A DNA stretch of 64,000 nt, taken from positions 1,449,001 to 1,513,000 of the forward strand of contig NZ_CP017042.1 in the NCBI RefSeq assembly GCF_001717585.1, given 5' to 3'. This document shows, one piece after another, positions 25,189-35,135 of this stretch (position 1 is its first letter; every line of letters begins with the position of its first letter). The notes below the pieces were generated by a model, which saw nothing but the letters and a program-made list of their open reading frames with translations, was not told the DNA's origin and did not search any database. The DNA is from Selenomonas sp. oral taxon 920 (GTDB taxonomy: Bacteria > Bacillota > Negativicutes > Selenomonadales > Selenomonadaceae). Made by a program: the position numbers and the translations under genes.

Positions 25189-25599
25189 TCAAACAGATTT
25201 TTGCATTGCAGCAAGGATTCCGTTTACATAGCGGCTCGCATCATCCGAGCCGTATTTTTTTGCCAGTTCGACTGCCTCATTGATCGCAATCGGCGGATCG
25301 ATGCCTTCCTCTTGATAGCGCATTTCGTAATACGCCATGCGGATGAGATTGCGATCTACTGCTGGCATGCGGTGGAGTTTCCACTCCTTCGCAAGGCGTG
25401 CAATCTCTTCGTCAATCTCAGTCAGATGGGCACGCGTTCCTTGGACGAGCGCATGCGCATACGGCAGATCCTTCTCCTTGATCCCATCCACCTCGTCGAT
25501 TGCGAGATCACTCGCATTCTCCGCAGTTGCATCGTCCGCACCGAACTCCAACTGGAACAGGGTCAAAAGCGCGGCCTCACGCGCGTGCCTTCGGCTCAT
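25189..25599 (-). CDS. nusB: Transcription antitermination factor NusB
   Basis: 136 aa, all helical. The N-terminal RNA-binding stretch RRHAREAALLTLFQLEFG and the C-terminal pattern PPIAINEAVELAKKYGSDDASRYVNGIL (split by eye into two motifs) are those of NusB, which with S10 drives antitermination on rRNA operons. The start overlaps the DUF2273 gene stop (ATGA). Confidence 0.95.
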   Translation of the reverse strand: MSRRHAREAALLTLFQLEFGADDATAENASDLAIDEVDGIKEKDLPYAHALVQGTRAHLTEIDEEIARLAKEWKLHRMPAVDRNLIRMAYYEMRYQEEGIDPPIAINEAVELAKKYGSDDASRYVNGILAAMQKSV

Positions 25600-25841
25600 G
25601 ACATCCTCCGAAACAGCCGGCTCAGGACAGACGTATCAATCAGTTCCGCCCAGCCGCCGACACGCTCTGCCCGCAGTCCGATATACATACCGATCGCTGC
25701 ACAGAGAATGACAAAGACAATATGCCAAAACCCAAAGATCAGGACACAGATGCCGAACAGTGCTCCGAGCAGCAGCCCCACCGTCCGACTACGGTGATGT
25801 TCCCATTGATCCTGCAGGAGGAGCAGTATATTTTCCTTCAT
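25596..25841 (-). CDS. DUF2273 small membrane protein
   Basis: 81 aa with two hydrophobic segments (GLLLGALFGICVLIFG and IVFVILCAAIGMYIGL) after a charged N-terminus. DUF2273 proteins occur beside amaP and asp23 in Firmicutes and are thought to belong to the same envelope-stress complex. Twelve nt after amaP and overlapping nusB by 4 nt. Confidence 0.85.
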   Translation of the reverse strand: MKENILLLLQDQWEHHRSRTVGLLLGALFGICVLIFGFWHIVFVILCAAIGMYIGLRAERVGGWAELIDTSVLSRLFRRMS

Positions 25842-25853
25842 ACCGTTCCCCCA

Positions 25854-26432
25854 CTAAGATAGCGTGCGCTTCGACGAAGTTCCGGTGTTGGCAATCTCCG
25901 TCACGCGGAGCATCACAGGCACCTCCGGAATGCCGAGCACATCGTGCAGTTCCTGACGCACCTTCGCCGTCAGCTCCTCCGACACCGCATTCACCCCCGT
26001 GTGTTCTGCAAGCGTGACCTTCAGCTCCACCTGCATGGGTGTCGCAGGCGAGTCCTTTGGTGCATCATGCACAGAGATCACGGCAGCTGCCGTCCGAACG
26101 CCCTGCATAGAGAGCGCCGCACGCTCCACGATGCCGCGCACAGCGGGCACAGCCACCTGAACGGCTCCCGCGGGCGTATCGACCACCATGAATTCACCGC
26201 TTGTTCGTACGGGACTTGATGTTCTGGAAAAAACCGCAAAGAAGAACTTGAGACTGACGAGGAAGAATACCCCGCACACCGCCAAGAGTTCCTGACGGGA
26301 TAATGCATAGCGCAGCTCATTCAGCCAGACGCTCTCCGGCACAATGCGAAGTGCCGCGGCAAGAACGACAACGGCAAGTGCCATCGCAACGAGCGTATAG
26401 GGCAGGAGCAGCAGACGATTTATAATTCCCAT
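25854..26432 (-). CDS. amaP: AmaP-like membrane anchor for Asp23
   Basis: 192 aa with two N-terminal membrane segments (~8-28 and ~48-66) and a cytoplasmic C-terminal domain including VRQELHDVLGIPEVPVML, typical of alkaline shock response membrane anchor proteins. It would hold Asp23 at the membrane. Located directly after the Asp23 gene. Confidence 0.82.
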   Translation of the reverse strand: MGIINRLLLLPYTLVAMALAVVVLAAALRIVPESVWLNELRYALSRQELLAVCGVFFLVSLKFFFAVFSRTSSPVRTSGEFMVVDTPAGAVQVAVPAVRGIVERAALSMQGVRTAAAVISVHDAPKDSPATPMQVELKVTLAEHTGVNAVSEELTAKVRQELHDVLGIPEVPVMLRVTEIANTGTSSKRTLS

Positions 26433-26453
26433 CGCTCGGCTCCTCTAGTACAT

Positions 26454-26855
26454 TCAGCGTACACGCGCTTCCTCAACCTTCGGCTCCTCCTCGGGGAAGC
26501 CAACGCCCTGCACATGCACATTGACCTCGATCACCGCCAGCCCTGTCATCGTCTCGATTGCGCGCTTGACGTTCTCCTGTGCAGCGAGAGCAACCTCAGG
26601 GATACGGATGCCGTACTTCACAATGATATAGAGATCGACGGCAGCTTCCTTCTCACCGACCTCAACCTTGACGCCCTTCGAGAAATTCTTGCGCCCGAGG
26701 ATCTCGGCAATGCCGCCGGCAATGCCGCCGCTCATCCCTGCAATGCCCTCGACCTCTGTCGTCGCAAGCCCCGCGATGATGCTGACGACCTCGTCCGCCA
26801 CGCGGATCGTGCCCAGCCCTGTTTCCTTCTTTACTGCATTCTTCTCGTTGTCCAT
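26454..26855 (-). CDS. Asp23/Gls24 family envelope stress protein
   Basis: 133 aa. It shows the family core: GTIRVADEVVSIIAGLA, EGIAGMSGG, GVKVEVGEKEAAVDLYIIV and a closing VIEVNVHVQGV. Asp23 proteins are abundant cytoplasmic-membrane-associated stress proteins. The start at 26855 has GGAGG 7 nt upstream. First of the asp23-amaP-DUF2273-nusB group. Confidence 0.92.
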   Translation of the reverse strand: MDNEKNAVKKETGLGTIRVADEVVSIIAGLATTEVEGIAGMSGGIAGGIAEILGRKNFSKGVKVEVGEKEAAVDLYIIVKYGIRIPEVALAAQENVKRAIETMTGLAVIEVNVHVQGVGFPEEEPKVEEARVR

Positions 26856-26894
26856 GTCATATCCTCCATTCACAAGGGAAAACGTTCGCCGTAC

Positions 26895-27452
26895 TTAGCC
26901 GCGCTCGATATAGTTGCCCGTACGCGTATCAATGCGGAGCACATCGCCCTCATTGATGAAGAGAGGTACGCGAACCTCGTAGCCGGTCTCAACCTTTGCC
27001 ATCTTCGTTGCGCCCGTCGCCGTGTTTCCCTTGACGCTCGGCTCGCACTCGATGACCTTCAGGCTGACCGAGTTCGGCAGCTGAATGCCGATGATGCGCC
27101 CCTTGAACTGCTGCACCGCAACCTCCATGTTCTCCATGAGGTAGTTCAGTGCATCACCGAGCTGCTCACGCGAGAGCTCGGTCTGCTCGTAGGTCTCCGT
27201 ATTCATGAACGTATAGACGCCGTCTGCCTCATAGAGGTACTGCATCGTATGCGTCTCGAGATGTGCGGCAGGCATCTTCTCATTCGGGTTGAACGTACGC
27301 TCAACCACAGCGCCGGTCTCGACGTTCTTGATCTTGGTACGGACGAACGCTGCACCCTTTCCCGGTTTCACGTGCTGGAAATCGACAATCTGCCAGACCC
27401 CCCCATCGTATTCAATGGTAAGGCCAGTGCGGAAATCGGTGCTGTTAATCAT
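26895..27452 (-). CDS. efp: Elongation factor P
   Basis: 185 aa in three beta domains. FQHVKPGKGAAFVR (~27-40) holds the lysine tip that contacts the P-site tRNA; the end shows VRVPLFINEGDVLRIDTRTG. EF-P rescues ribosomes at proline runs. The start at 27452 has GGAGG about 10 nt upstream; the longer frame has an unrelated leader. No epmA/epmB or ymfI-like modification gene is near. Confidence 0.96.
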   Translation of the reverse strand: MINSTDFRTGLTIEYDGGVWQIVDFQHVKPGKGAAFVRTKIKNVETGAVVERTFNPNEKMPAAHLETHTMQYLYEADGVYTFMNTETYEQTELSREQLGDALNYLMENMEVAVQQFKGRIIGIQLPNSVSLKVIECEPSVKGNTATGATKMAKVETGYEVRVPLFINEGDVLRIDTRTGNYIERG

Positions 27453-27501
27453 ATTATTCGTTCCTCCATACAATACATTGTCTTTGCATATTATAACGGT
27501 T

Positions 27502-28572
27502 TTATATGCAGATTTCAATAAATTCTTTTGGTGCGCACGTCAGCGGCTCCGCACCGTCTGCGGTGATCAGCACCGTATCCTCGATACGGATGCCGCCCCA
27601 TTCGGGAATGTATATCCCCGGCTCATCCGTAATCAGCATGTTTGGCTGCAAAAGGGCTTTTCCTGCCTTCGAAAGGCGCGGCTCCTCGTGGATCTCAAGG
27701 CCGAGACTGTGCCCGAGTCCATGTCCGAAATATTGGTCAAGAGCCTTCTCCGCAAGTGCATCCCGTGCAATGCGGTCAACCTCAGCGCCCGTCACCCCCG
27801 GACAAATCGCAGCCAACGCGCGCTGCTGAGCCGCGAGCACAGCAGCATAGAGTTCCCGCTGACGTGTATCTGCCCGCCCAACACAGATGGTGCGCGTGAT
27901 GTCTGAACAGTAGCCTTCCCAGACCGCGCCGAAATCCATTGTCACGAGTTCTCCGCGTGCAATTATCTTATCGCTCGCCACGCCGTGCGGCAGACTGCCG
28001 CGCACGCCCGAAGCGATGATCGTCTGGAACGCAGGGCGCTCCGAACCGAGGGTGCGCATGCGATGCTCGAGCTCTGCCGCGACCTCGCGTTCCGTCATCC
28101 CCGGCTGAATAAAACCTATGATATGAGCGAAGCTCTCGTCCACAATCCTGCACGCGCGGCGAATGCGCATGATCTCATCCGCATCCTTCACCCACCGCAG
28201 CACATCAAGCGTCAGCGAAGTGTCAAAGGAGATCTCCCCGAGGAGCTCCTTCAGCTTTTCATATCGCTCATAGACAAGCGCCGCGCCCTCAAAGCCAAGC
28301 GCAACAACGCCGATCTCTGCAGCAAGCTCTGCAATCTTCCGATCGAGCCCATCTCTTTGCTCCACAATCTCATAGAGGGGGGCTTCCGCCGCTGCCTGCT
28401 CTGTATAGCGGCTGTCCGTCACGAGCAGGAGACGCTCCTGCGTTACAAGAAGCGCGGTCGAATCCCCGCGAAATCCACTGAAATAGCAGACATTCTCCTC
28501 CTTCGTAATCAGGACGGCATCCACAATTTTCTCTCTAAGAACTTCCCGCAGTCGTGCAATACGCGTATTCAT
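27502..28572 (-). CDS. M24-family Xaa-Pro aminopeptidase
   Basis: 356 aa. A creatinase-like N-terminal domain (~1-125) is followed by the pita-bread catalytic domain with metal ligands in [16 protein letters not shown] (two Asp), [16 protein letters not shown] (His, Glu) and [12 protein letters not shown] (Glu). It removes N-terminal residues before proline. Upstream of efp, the usual Firmicutes pair; its start overlaps the aroQ stop (ATGA). Confidence 0.94.
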   Translation of the reverse strand: MNTRIARLREVLREKIVDAVLITKEENVCYFSGFRGDSTALLVTQERLLLVTDSRYTEQAAAEAPLYEIVEQRDGLDRKIAELAAEIGVVALGFEGAALVYERYEKLKELLGEISFDTSLTLDVLRWVKDADEIMRIRRACRIVDESFAHIIGFIQPGMTEREVAAELEHRMRTLGSERPAFQTIIASGVRGSLPHGVASDKIIARGELVTMDFGAVWEGYCSDITRTICVGRADTRQRELYAAVLAAQQRALAAICPGVTGAEVDRIARDALAEKALDQYFGHGLGHSLGLEIHEEPRLSKAGKALLQPNMLITDEPGIYIPEWGGIRIEDTVLITADGAEPLTCAPKEFIEICI

Positions 28573-29018
28573 ATTTGCCGCACGCCTCCCATCCGGCAGA
28601 GAATCGCCTCAAGTGCCGCCATATAGCTCTCCGCGCCAAGTCCTGCAATCTGTCCGAGGACGACGGGTGCGATGACAGACTTGTGGCGGAACTCCTCACG
28701 CCGGTGAATATTCGAGAGATGCACCTCGATGACGGGCACCTCCACCGCTGCAATCGCGTCGCGAATCGCGATGCTGTAATGCGTAAACGCAGCGGCATTC
28801 AAGATGATGTAGTCCACCGTTCCGCGCGCCGCCTGAATCGCATCCACGAGCACGCCCTCATGATTCGACTGCATAAACTCGATTGTGTGCCCCGCCTCCT
28901 CGGCGCGGCGGCGCAGACGCTCATTGATGTCTGCGAGCGTCTGCGCGCCGTAGATCTCCGGCTCACGCGTGCCGAGCAGGTTGAGATTGGGTCCGTTCAG
29001 TACCAGTATTTTCCCCAT
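28569..29018 (-). CDS. aroQ: Type II 3-dehydroquinate dehydratase
   Basis: 149 aa with [18 protein letters not shown] at the N-terminus, [11 protein letters not shown], and [15 protein letters not shown] with the catalytic histidine. It catalyses the third step of the shikimate pathway. Another shikimate gene, aroE, lies at 41.6 kb, so the pathway genes are scattered. Confidence 0.96.
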   Translation of the reverse strand: MGKILVLNGPNLNLLGTREPEIYGAQTLADINERLRRRAEEAGHTIEFMQSNHEGVLVDAIQAARGTVDYIILNAAAFTHYSIAIRDAIAAVEVPVIEVHLSNIHRREEFRHKSVIAPVVLGQIAGLGAESYMAALEAILCRMGGVRQI

Positions 29019-29026
29019 GACGACTC

Positions 29027-29308
29027 CTAGTATTTGATGGAAAAGTCTCGCTCACCATCCACGGGTTCACGTTCCTCGATGTCCAGACGCTCTACGCGGA
29101 TAAAATAATTCCCCGCACGCATCGCGGCAAACGCAGCTTCGACCGCAGGCTCCGCCCCCTGCAGCTCCATTGTCACCGTTCCGTCCTCCATATTCATCAC
29201 CCAGCCCGTGATGTCGTTCATCACCGCCTGCTGACGGACGAACATACGGAACCCCACGCCCTGCACACGCCCTGCAGCGCACGCATAGCGGCGAATCACA
29301 GCGCTCAT
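29027..29308 (-). CDS. acyP: Acylphosphatase
   Basis: 93 aa. [16 protein letters not shown] supplies the phosphate-binding loop and catalytic Arg, and [18 protein letters not shown] supplies the catalytic Asn. It hydrolyses acyl phosphates. The start (29308) overlaps the U32 peptidase stop by 4 nt and has AGGAGG 7 nt upstream. The frame further upstream is only the shadow of the peptidase gene. Confidence 0.93.
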   Translation of the reverse strand: MSAVIRRYACAAGRVQGVGFRMFVRQQAVMNDITGWVMNMEDGTVTMELQGAEPAVEAAFAAMRAGNYFIRVERLDIEEREPVDGERDFSIKY

Positions 29309-30546
29309 TGCACTTCCTCCTTTTTCATCGGAACATCGCGGCGCAAAATACTGTTTGGCGCAGCCGGACGCTCCATCCGTATGCGGACGATCTGCTGCGG
29401 ATGCGGCGCTGCTGCGATCGGTTCTCCGTCCGCATCCCACATCTCCGCAAGCTCCTGACGGAACAGCGCTCCCTCGGGTTGGAATACTTCGATCTCCTGT
29501 CCCAGTTTCATATGATTGCGCTGCTCCACCGTGGCAAGCTGTGTTGCCTCGTCGTAGGAGCGCACAAGTCCGACAAAATCCGAGCTCTGTTCATAGGAAG
29601 ACGAGCCGTAGATCTGATCTGCTGCTGTTGTCTTCCCAAAGAAAAAGCCCGTCGTATAGGCACGGTGCGAGACCTTTTCGAGCTCTTCCAGCCACTCCGG
29701 CTGCACCTCATAGGGCACATCCGAGAGGCAGGCATCCAGAGCCATCCGATATGCTTTGACCACACTTGCAACATAGTGGACGCTCTTCATGCGTCCCTCG
29801 ATCTTTAAACTGTCGATGCCGACATCCACAACCTCGTCCAGATACGGCAGGAGACAGAGATCCTTTGAGTTCATGATGTACGTCCCGCGCTCATCCTCTG
29901 CGATGGGATAGTATTCTCCGGGACGAGCCTCCTCTACGAGTGCATATTTCCAGCGGCAGGACTGGGCACAGCTGCCGCGGTTCGCATCACGTCCTGTAAA
30001 ATAGCTGCTGAGGAGACAGCGCCCCGAGTAGGAGATACACATTGCCCCATGTACGAAGAGTTCCAAGTCCACATCCGTGTGCTGACGGATCTCCCGTATC
30101 TCCTCACGCGTGAGTTCACGCGCGAGGACAACGCGCTCCGCCCCAAGCTCCTGCCATGCGCGTACCGTGCGCCAGTTTACATTATTTGCCTGTGTACTGA
30201 TGTGCACGGGCAGTGTGGGCGCCGCTTCACGCACGAGCATGAATACGCCGAGGTCGGCGACGAGTACGGCATCTGCCTGTACTTCGGCAAGAAAGCGCAG
30301 ATAGTCCGGCAGGGATATGAGATCGTTGTTGTGCGGAAAGACATTGACCGTCACATAGATCTTCTTCCCCGCTCTGTGTGCCATCTGCACTGCTGCCCGT
30401 ATTTCCTCGTTTGTGAAGTTGCCGCCGAATGCACGCAGTCCGAACTGTGCGCCGCCGAGATACGCCGCATCCGCGCCGTAGGCGAGCGCCATGTGCAGCT
30501 TTTCCATCGTTCCCGCCGGTGCCAGCAGTTCCGGTCTTTTTTTCAT
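29305..30546 (-). CDS. U32-family peptidase (collagenase-like)
   Basis: 413 aa. It begins with RPELLAPAGTMEKLHMALAYGADA and holds LELFVHGAMCISYSGRCLLS plus RGSCAQSCRWKY, the Cys-rich U32 motif, which may bind a metal or Fe-S cluster. U32 proteins include tRNA/23S hydroxylation factors (TrhP, RlhA) and collagenase-like proteases; TrhP-type tRNA hydroxylation is a likely role here but is not proven. Confidence 0.9.
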   Translation of the reverse strand: MKKRPELLAPAGTMEKLHMALAYGADAAYLGGAQFGLRAFGGNFTNEEIRAAVQMAHRAGKKIYVTVNVFPHNNDLISLPDYLRFLAEVQADAVLVADLGVFMLVREAAPTLPVHISTQANNVNWRTVRAWQELGAERVVLARELTREEIREIRQHTDVDLELFVHGAMCISYSGRCLLSSYFTGRDANRGSCAQSCRWKYALVEEARPGEYYPIAEDERGTYIMNSKDLCLLPYLDEVVDVGIDSLKIEGRMKSVHYVASVVKAYRMALDACLSDVPYEVQPEWLEELEKVSHRAYTTGFFFGKTTAADQIYGSSSYEQSSDFVGLVRSYDEATQLATVEQRNHMKLGQEIEVFQPEGALFRQELAEMWDADGEPIAAAPHPQQIVRIRMERPAAPNSILRRDVPMKKEEVQ

Positions 30547-30565
30547 TCATCAGCCTCCACAGATC

Positions 30566-31663
30566 TCAGCGCACCTGATCGACCAGTGCAAGGTGATCCG
30601 CATAATTCGTCGCATAGTAGTTGTTCCCGTTCCGATCGGCAACGAAGTACAAATAATTTGTTGCCGCCGGGTGAAGCACCGCCATCAGCGACGCTGTCCC
30701 CGGGCTTGCAATTGGTCCCGGCGGCAGCCCGACATTTTGATAGGTATTGTACGGCGACGCAATCTCCGTGTCGCTGAAGAGCAGATCTTCTTTCGGCTCA
30801 TTCAGCAGATACTGCACCGTCGGATCCGCCTGCAGAGGCATGCCGAGACGCAGACGCTTCAAGAAAATCTGTGCAATGATCGGACGATCCTCATCGTGGT
30901 ATGCCTCCTTCTCAACCAACGAGGCAAGTGTCACGAGTTCGTAGATCGAGAGGTTCATCTCCTTGGCACGATCACGCATCTCCTTCGTCAAACGGCGGTC
31001 AAAGTTCTCCGCCATCATCTCCATGATGCGTGCGGCATCGAACTCCCCGTTGATCTCATAGGTATCGGGAAAGAGGAATCCCTCTGCCGCATAGCGCACA
31101 TTTTCATGCTCCTCGACGTAAGGATAGGGGCGGTAGGACTTGGCAAGCGCGATAAAGTCATTCGCCTTGACAAGTCCCTCGGATTCAAGCCGCTCGGCAA
31201 TATCACGCACACTGAACCCCTCGGGGATCGTAAAGCGGATTGTGACTGTATTGCCATAGACCAGCATCTCTAGGGCATCACGCGGGGTCATTCCCGTCTG
31301 CAGAGCAAACGTGCCGCTCTTGACCTTATTCTCAAAGCCGTTCAGCTTCGCCGTCCACCAGAACTTCGTCTCGCTGTCAATGACGCCGCGCGCGTGCAGT
31401 TCCTTCCCGATCTCACTCACACTCATGCCCGGACGCACCGTAAAGTAGACTGGAATCCCCTTCTCCCCCGTATATGCGGGGGACTCCGACAACGGAATGA
31501 TGACAAACACGATCATCAGGACGAGCGCAGCAGCCAGCGCCGGAATCCCAAACACAATCTTCTTCTGGAGCGGCGTCCCCTTCCCGCGATAGACCGCCTC
31601 CATTGCCTTGCGCAAGCCGTCGTTGTTCAAGAAGTCCAATATCCCCTGCAATGACTCCTTCAA
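30566..31663 (-). CDS. mltG: Endolytic murein transglycosylase MltG
   Basis: 365 aa. One N-terminal membrane helix (~33-55) is followed by the YceG domain, with the catalytic Glu in TLASLVEKEAYHDEDR (~225) and YNTYQNVGLPPGPIASPG near the end. It cuts nascent glycan chains. The start codon is TTG at 31663, with GAGAGGAAGGA upstream; no ATG fits. Confidence 0.93.
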   Translation of the reverse strand: MKESLQGILDFLNNDGLRKAMEAVYRGKGTPLQKKIVFGIPALAAALVLMIVFVIIPLSESPAYTGEKGIPVYFTVRPGMSVSEIGKELHARGVIDSETKFWWTAKLNGFENKVKSGTFALQTGMTPRDALEMLVYGNTVTIRFTIPEGFSVRDIAERLESEGLVKANDFIALAKSYRPYPYVEEHENVRYAAEGFLFPDTYEINGEFDAARIMEMMAENFDRRLTKEMRDRAKEMNLSIYELVTLASLVEKEAYHDEDRPIIAQIFLKRLRLGMPLQADPTVQYLLNEPKEDLLFSDTEIASPYNTYQNVGLPPGPIASPGTASLMAVLHPAATNYLYFVADRNGNNYYATNYADHLALVDQVR

Positions 31664-31698
31664 ACGAATCCTTCCTCTCTTCGTGCAAACTCCCTACG

Positions 31699-31730
31699 AA
31701 AAAGCTGTCATCTCCCCACGATGACAGCCT
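31699..31730 (-). terminator. Terminator after the DUF1292 gene
   Basis: Minus strand: GGCTGTCATC pairs with GATGACAGC and is followed by TTTTT. It separates DUF1292 from mltG. Confidence 0.85.
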
Positions 31731-31745
31731 CACCTTCTCATACGG

Positions 31746-32048
31746 TCATTCTTCCTCTTCTTCGAGGAGTTCATAGGCGCGCCGCACCGCATCGAACTCC
31801 TCATCCGTCGGGTCGGTGTAGATGTCCTCGCCGTCGTCGTCCGTGACGATCTTCGCGATTGTCGCCTCATCACCCTCCTCGGCACTCTCAAGTTCATCTT
31901 CGGAGGTAGCGGTAAGCGCAATCAGGACAGCAAAGCGATCCTCACCGATGGGAATGATCATCTCCTCTCGATAGTAGCGCTCATCCCCGTCCTCATTTGT
32001 CATGACAACGATAACGTCCTCGTCGTGAAGCTCTTCATGTTCTTCCAT
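31746..32048 (-). CDS. DUF1292 acidic protein
   Basis: 100 aa, about one third Asp and Glu, with EDVIVVMTNEDGDERYY and ending ELLEEEEE. DUF1292 proteins commonly follow ireB and ruvX in Firmicutes; the function is unknown. The start at 32048 has AGGGAG 5 nt upstream. Confidence 0.87.
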   Translation of the reverse strand: MEEHEELHDEDVIVVMTNEDGDERYYREEMIIPIGEDRFAVLIALTATSEDELESAEEGDEATIAKIVTDDDGEDIYTDPTDEEFDAVRRAYELLEEEEE

Positions 32049-32078
32049 TTTATCTCCCTTGTTCAATACGGTGTGCAT

Positions 32079-32504
32079 TTACTTCAAATGCTGCTGCCGA
32101 TCCAAAAAGCCCTGCAATATGTAGACCGCAGCCATCTTGTCAATAACTTTGCGGCGTTTTTTGCGTGAAACATCTCCCTCTAAGAGCGCACGCGCGGCGG
32201 CAACCGTTGAGAGACGCTCGTCCCAGTAGTGTATCTCGATCGCAGGAAAGCGCTCTGCCGCCTCCGCCATAAAGGCACGAACAATCGCGCAGCGTGCGCC
32301 CTCGTCTCCGTTCATATGCTTCGGCAGTCCTGCCACAAATGCCTGCACCTCATACTCTTGTACGAGCTGGGCAAGGCGATCGAAATCGGCAGAAAGCTCT
32401 GTGCGTCGGATCGTCTCCACCCCCTGTGCCGTGAGGCCGAGGAGATCGCTGACGGCAATCCCAATGGTCGCATCCCCGATATCGAGCGCGAGATAGCGCT
32501 TCAC
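32079..32504 (-). CDS. ruvX: RuvX/YqgF-family pre-16S rRNA nuclease
   Basis: 141 aa, RNase H-like fold: [15 protein letters not shown] (~4-18) and [14 protein letters not shown] (~100), the conserved acidic residues of YqgF. It is implicated in 16S rRNA 5' processing or Holliday junction cutting. It overlaps the ireB end by 4 nt. Confidence 0.93.
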   Translation of the reverse strand: MKRYLALDIGDATIGIAVSDLLGLTAQGVETIRRTELSADFDRLAQLVQEYEVQAFVAGLPKHMNGDEGARCAIVRAFMAEAAERFPAIEIHYWDERLSTVAAARALLEGDVSRKKRRKVIDKMAAVYILQGFLDRQQHLK

Positions 32505-32752
32505 TTCTCATGCTCCAGATAGAACCGCACGAGTTCATCGAGCAGCTCGTCGCGCTCGAGGCCCCGGATCTTGCTCCGCGCATCCCTGTGACTCGTTACA
32601 TATGCCGGATCGCCGGAGAGCAGATAGCCGACCAGCTGATTGATGGGGTTATACCCCTTCTCCCGCATGGCTGCTGCTGCCTCCCGTATGACGACGTCTG
32701 CCTTCGGCTTGTCCTCGCCGAAGGAGAACATCATTGTCTTCTGTTCATCCAT
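32501..32752 (-). CDS. ireB: IreB-family regulatory phosphoprotein (DUF965)
   Basis: 83 aa with [20 protein letters not shown] and [20 protein letters not shown], the hallmark of IreB. In Enterococcus, IreB is phosphorylated by the IreK kinase and affects cephalosporin resistance; no such kinase is in the window. The ATG at 32752 has GAGGTGA upstream; a GTG at 32761 is a less likely start. Confidence 0.92.
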   Translation of the reverse strand: MDEQKTMMFSFGEDKPKADVVIREAAAAMREKGYNPINQLVGYLLSGDPAYVTSHRDARSKIRGLERDELLDELVRFYLEHEK

Positions 32753-32794
32753 TTGACTCACCTCATTGGGGAAATAACCGCCCCCTAAGCTATA

Positions 32795-32850
32795 GGAAGC
32801 ACCGATAAATCTGCACCAATCTGACAGAGCTCATTTTATCAGTGTTTTCC
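32795..32850. repeat. Short inverted-repeat element, copy B
   Basis: 56 bp. It starts GGAAGCACCGATAAATC; the other end, read on the minus strand, starts GGAAAACACTGATAAAATG. Imperfect terminal inverted repeats of about 16 nt. It lies between relA and ireB where no ordinary terminator is seen. Confidence 0.65.
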
Positions 32851-32903
32851 ATATGCCTGATCTTACCACAAAATATGAGAAAAGACAATGTGACTGTAAC
32901 GTG

Positions 32904-35135
32904 TCACGCGTCCTCGCTCGAAAGCGCCGAGCTGCCGAGTGTGCGTGTAACGCGATAGACATCCTTGAGCAGGCGCATTTTCGTCATGACCTGCGTGATC
33001 TGGTCGATGTTGCTGACGTTGAGTCCGAGGAGGACGGTCGATGTCTTGTTGCGGCGATTCGGCGTTGCGTTGACGGTGTGAATGTTGACCTTCATCTCGG
33101 CGGGTACGGCGAGGAGCTCTGCGAGCATGCCGTTGCGGTCATTGCAGATGATCTCAATGCCGACAATGTAGTCCTTGTCGAGGCCAATGTCCCAGCTGAC
33201 CTCGATCACGCGCGTAAGCTCCGTATCATTCAGCACATTCGGGCAATCAGAGCGATGCACGGAGACACCGCGCCCACGCGTGATATAGCCTGTGATCGGA
33301 TCGCCGGGGATTGGATTGCAGCAGCGTGCAAGGCGCACGAGATAGCCGCCCTCGCCCTCCACGAGAACTCCGTGACTCGCCTTCTTGCGCTTTCCCCTGC
33401 GGGGGGCCTTGAGCTCGGAGAGCAGCTGCGACACTTCTGGCGGTGTGCTCTCCTTGACGGACTGCTGGTGCAGCTCAATCAGCTTCGTCATAACGCCGCG
33501 CAGGGAGACCCCGCCGTAACCGAGTGCAGCAAGGAGATCCTCCTCGCTCTGTACGTTGAGCTTCTCCGCGACTTTGCCGAGGCGCCCGCCTGCCGTCAGC
33601 TCCTTCAGCACGTAGCCGAGCCGCTTTGCCTCATCGCGGATGAGGTTCATGCCGCGCTCGACATTCTCCTCACGGTTCTCCTTCTTAAACCACGCACGTA
33701 TCTTGCTGCGCGTCGCCGAGGATGCAACCGTGTTCAGCCAGTCAGGGCTCGGCCCATTGCCCGCCTTGTTCGTGACGATGGATACGATGTCGCCGTTCTT
33801 GAGCTTGTATTCGAGCGGTACAATCTTCCCGTTGACCTTCGCTCCGACACAACGGTGCCCGATCTCTGTGTGGATGTGATAAGCAAAGTCGATCGGATTT
33901 GAACCCTTCGGCAGATCGATGACATCGCCGCGCGGCGTAAAGACAAACACCTCGTCCGAGAACACATCCAGTTTCAGTGCCTCAAAGAATTCCTTCGGAT
34001 CGTCGTACTCCTTCTGCAGGCTGACCATCTGGCGCAGCCACGACATCTTCTGATCGTTCTCATCGGTCGCATCGATGCACCGTCCCGCCTCTTTGTATTT
34101 CCAATGCGCGGCAACACCGAACTCGGAGACCTGATGCATGGACTGCGTACGGATCTGGATTTCAAGCGGATCTCCGTGCGTCATGACGGTTGTATGGAGA
34201 GACTGATAGCCGTTGGACTTCGGCATAGCGATGTAGTCCTTGAACCTGCCCGGAATCGGCTTCCACATCGCATGAATGACACCGAGCACGCCGTAGCAGT
34301 CCTTGACGGAGGAGACAAGCACGCGCACAGCGGAGAGATCATAGATCTCGTTGACGCTCTTGTTGTCACGCTTCATCTTGCGGTAAATGCTGTAAAAATG
34401 CTTCGCACGTCCCTTGATCTCCGCCTCAATGCCCGCTGCTTCAAGTTTCTCCCGAATCTGCTGGATCGAATCCCGTATGAACTCCTGCCGCTCCTTCCGC
34501 TTGTGCTTGACCTCCTCCACGAGGGCATAGTACGCTTCTGGTTCCAAGTAGCGCAGGCAGAGATCTTCGAGTTCCACCTTGATGCTGGAGATACCGAGAC
34601 GGTTCGCGAGCGGCGCATAGACTTCGAGGGTCTCCTTTGCAATGCGCATGCGCTTGTCCTCGCGCATGCATTTCAGCGTGCGCATATTGTGCAGGCGATC
34701 GGCCAGCTTGATCATAATGACACGGATATCCTTTGCCATCGCGAGGAACATCTTGCGATAGTTCTCAAGCTTGACATCCTCCTTGGACATATACTCAATC
34801 CGCCCGAGCTTCGTCACACCGTCGATGAGCTCCATGACATTCTTGCCGAACTGAGCCTCCATCTCTTCGAGTGTCGCGCAGGTGTCCTCCACGACATCGT
34901 GCAGGAGCGCAGCACAGATGGTCTCGCCGTCGAGATGAAGCCCCGTGAGGATGTAGGCGACGTTGAGCGGGTGGATGATGTAGGCCTCGCCCGAGATGCG
35001 CACCTGTCCGCTGTGGGCTCTCTCCGCACAGGCGTATGCCTTCTTGATCTTCTCGATATCGGCATCCGCCTGATAGGAGCGCACCTTCTCCAAAATCATA
35101 TCGAGGGTGATTGCCCTCTGCACATCATCTGACAT
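32904..35135 (-). CDS. relA: Bifunctional (p)ppGpp synthetase/hydrolase
   Basis: 743 aa. The HD hydrolase is intact (HSGQVRISGEAYIIHP, AALLHDVVEDT), as is the synthetase domain (YKPIPGRFKDYIAMPKSNGYQSLH-type region ~245-300), followed by TGS (DVFSDEVFVFTPRGDVIDLP), helical and ACT domains, the last ending with VSNIDQITQVMTKM. It makes and degrades ppGpp in response to starvation. The start directly follows the recJ stop. Confidence 0.96.
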   Translation of the reverse strand: MSDDVQRAITLDMILEKVRSYQADADIEKIKKAYACAERAHSGQVRISGEAYIIHPLNVAYILTGLHLDGETICAALLHDVVEDTCATLEEMEAQFGKNVMELIDGVTKLGRIEYMSKEDVKLENYRKMFLAMAKDIRVIMIKLADRLHNMRTLKCMREDKRMRIAKETLEVYAPLANRLGISSIKVELEDLCLRYLEPEAYYALVEEVKHKRKERQEFIRDSIQQIREKLEAAGIEAEIKGRAKHFYSIYRKMKRDNKSVNEIYDLSAVRVLVSSVKDCYGVLGVIHAMWKPIPGRFKDYIAMPKSNGYQSLHTTVMTHGDPLEIQIRTQSMHQVSEFGVAAHWKYKEAGRCIDATDENDQKMSWLRQMVSLQKEYDDPKEFFEALKLDVFSDEVFVFTPRGDVIDLPKGSNPIDFAYHIHTEIGHRCVGAKVNGKIVPLEYKLKNGDIVSIVTNKAGNGPSPDWLNTVASSATRSKIRAWFKKENREENVERGMNLIRDEAKRLGYVLKELTAGGRLGKVAEKLNVQSEEDLLAALGYGGVSLRGVMTKLIELHQQSVKESTPPEVSQLLSELKAPRRGKRKKASHGVLVEGEGGYLVRLARCCNPIPGDPITGYITRGRGVSVHRSDCPNVLNDTELTRVIEVSWDIGLDKDYIVGIEIICNDRNGMLAELLAVPAEMKVNIHTVNATPNRRNKTSTVLLGLNVSNIDQITQVMTKMRLLKDVYRVTRTLGSSALSSEDA